Shown in pieces: positions 25,128 to 25,807 of a DNA stretch of 25,807 nt (its first letter is position 1; each line of letters starts with the position of its first letter). Under the pieces are notes generated by a model, which saw only the letters and a list, made by a program, of their open reading frames with translations, did no database searches and was not told the DNA's origin. This DNA is from Bacteroidota bacterium (GTDB taxonomy: Bacteria; Bacteroidota; Bacteroidia; Chitinophagales; BACL12): contig JADJJZ010000016.1 in assembly GCA_016706255.1 (NCBI GenBank), positions 1-25,807 of the forward strand, given 5' to 3'. The translations under genes and the position numbers were made by a program.

Positions 25128-25807
25128 TTAGCAATCCATTGCTTCGCCAACTGTCGGACTTATTTTTTAATTAATCCTGTAATACTTTTCTGGGATTTAC
25201 TTATTATAATTTGTTTGCCCTCTCGTCAGCAGTCATTTGTAAACACTTTGTGTCCATTTAACCGTGCTGTTAACTGTGCAATTAAATTATTTTTTATATT
25301 CAGAAAATACCTATCGCGCAGCAGTAAATATCTTTTGATAAACTGGGCAAACAGGTTTGCCGAAATTAGTGCTGCAATTGCATCATATAATCGATACGTG
25401 CAGTTCCATTAATGCGGTGAAACGGAATGCATCTCAACTGGTAATAATAATGTGTTACGCGTTTTGCACCGGCAGCTTTTAATGCTTCGCAGGTTTTGTT
25501 TATCAAAAATTTCTCCGGATATAACTAATTGACTGGGGTAGTTATAATTGGCTGCAAACCACAACACCTTCAGTTTCATTACAAATACGTTCAACAATAT
25601 CATCCGCAAGGCTAAAGCATGGCGGCCATTGTAGACGGTTGTAATTGCATGCTTTTGCATGGCCATTGCACGCTTTATAAACTAATAATAAGCCATCTTC
25701 AAACGACAAGGTTTTATTTGCAACTAATGCAGAAAATTCACCAAGTGAATGCCCGGCAAACCATATCAGGCTGGTAATTTTCGAGTGTTGCCGCTCAGTA
25801 CAGAATG
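25128..25807 (-). CDS. fabD: Malonyl-CoA:ACP transacylase (FabD), partial and frameshifted
   Basis: Minus strand, running off the right edge (N-terminus missing). The active-site block FAGHSLGEFSALVA contains the GHSLG nucleophile Ser. It is followed by SFEDGLLLVYK, AMAMQKA, AANYNYPSQLVISGE (the usual NYNxPxQxVISG), EALKAAGAKRV, an FHR site near the catalytic His, and the C-terminal VLTGLIKKISPTVGEAMD with TAA at 25128. The enzyme moves malonyl from CoA to acyl-carrier protein in fatty-acid synthesis. Multiple single-base frame changes, many in A or T runs, break it. An essential gene in this state is strong evidence for sequencing error. Confidence 0.8.

Noticed and set aside
25215..25412. 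65-codon plus-strand frame
   Set aside because: Antisense to fabD; no independent support.
1..25807. Programmed ribosomal frameshifting as an explanation of the split genes
   Set aside because: Too many unrelated genes, no shared slippery heptamer or stimulatory structure, and breaks in both directions.

Overview
The window looks like chromosomal DNA of a member of the Bacteroidota. It is AT-rich and has A-rich translation starts without Shine-Dalgarno sequences. Several genes are preceded by the phylum's TAnnTTTG -7 promoter element. It encodes families typical of the phylum: a DUF5723-type outer-membrane barrel, a DUF4920 lipoprotein, a delta-60 repeat protein, and many SPI or SPII signal peptides. 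I cannot name the genus.

Left part (1-6.7 kb): a very AT-rich stretch of small or poorly known genes. It holds the C-terminal end of an M41 (FtsH-like) peptidase-type protein, a coupled pair of small genes, tiny ORFs, a broken agmatine-deiminase-family gene and a protein with HhH-GPD DNA-glycosylase landmarks. A minus-strand run of five genes follows (secreted small protein, secreted 7-TPR protein, and three unknowns with membrane, coiled-coil or Cys-containing features). This stretch ends at a tRNA-Lys(UUU) gene with its own terminator and promoter, so it may be an integrated island.

Middle (6.9-20 kb): genes of more ordinary chromosomal character. They are a DUF4920 lipoprotein, a 45-residue lipoprotein, a geranylgeranyl-reductase-family flavoprotein, a 0.75 kb intergenic region with long dispersed repeats, a DUF5723-like barrel paired with a 695-residue lipoprotein, a fused OppD-OppF-type ABC ATPase, a secreted protein with four CBM48/AMPK-type glycogen-binding modules coupled to a double-DTG aspartyl protease, a DUF2809 membrane protein, a delta-60 repeat protein and an Hsp20 chaperone.

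Right part (20.2-25.8 kb): a PolB-like 3'-5' exonuclease, an SDR oxidoreductase, a small outer-membrane-like protein, a type II NADH dehydrogenase, a Cys/Met-metabolism PLP enzyme and the C-terminal part of FabD.

A dominant property of the window is reading-frame breakage. Nearly every break sits in or beside a homopolymer run and can be repaired by one base. Housekeeping genes are hit as well, and the density rises steeply after about 22.4 kb. This is best explained by uncorrected sequencing indels, not real gene decay. Coordinates below span the reconstructed genes, with frameshift positions given.
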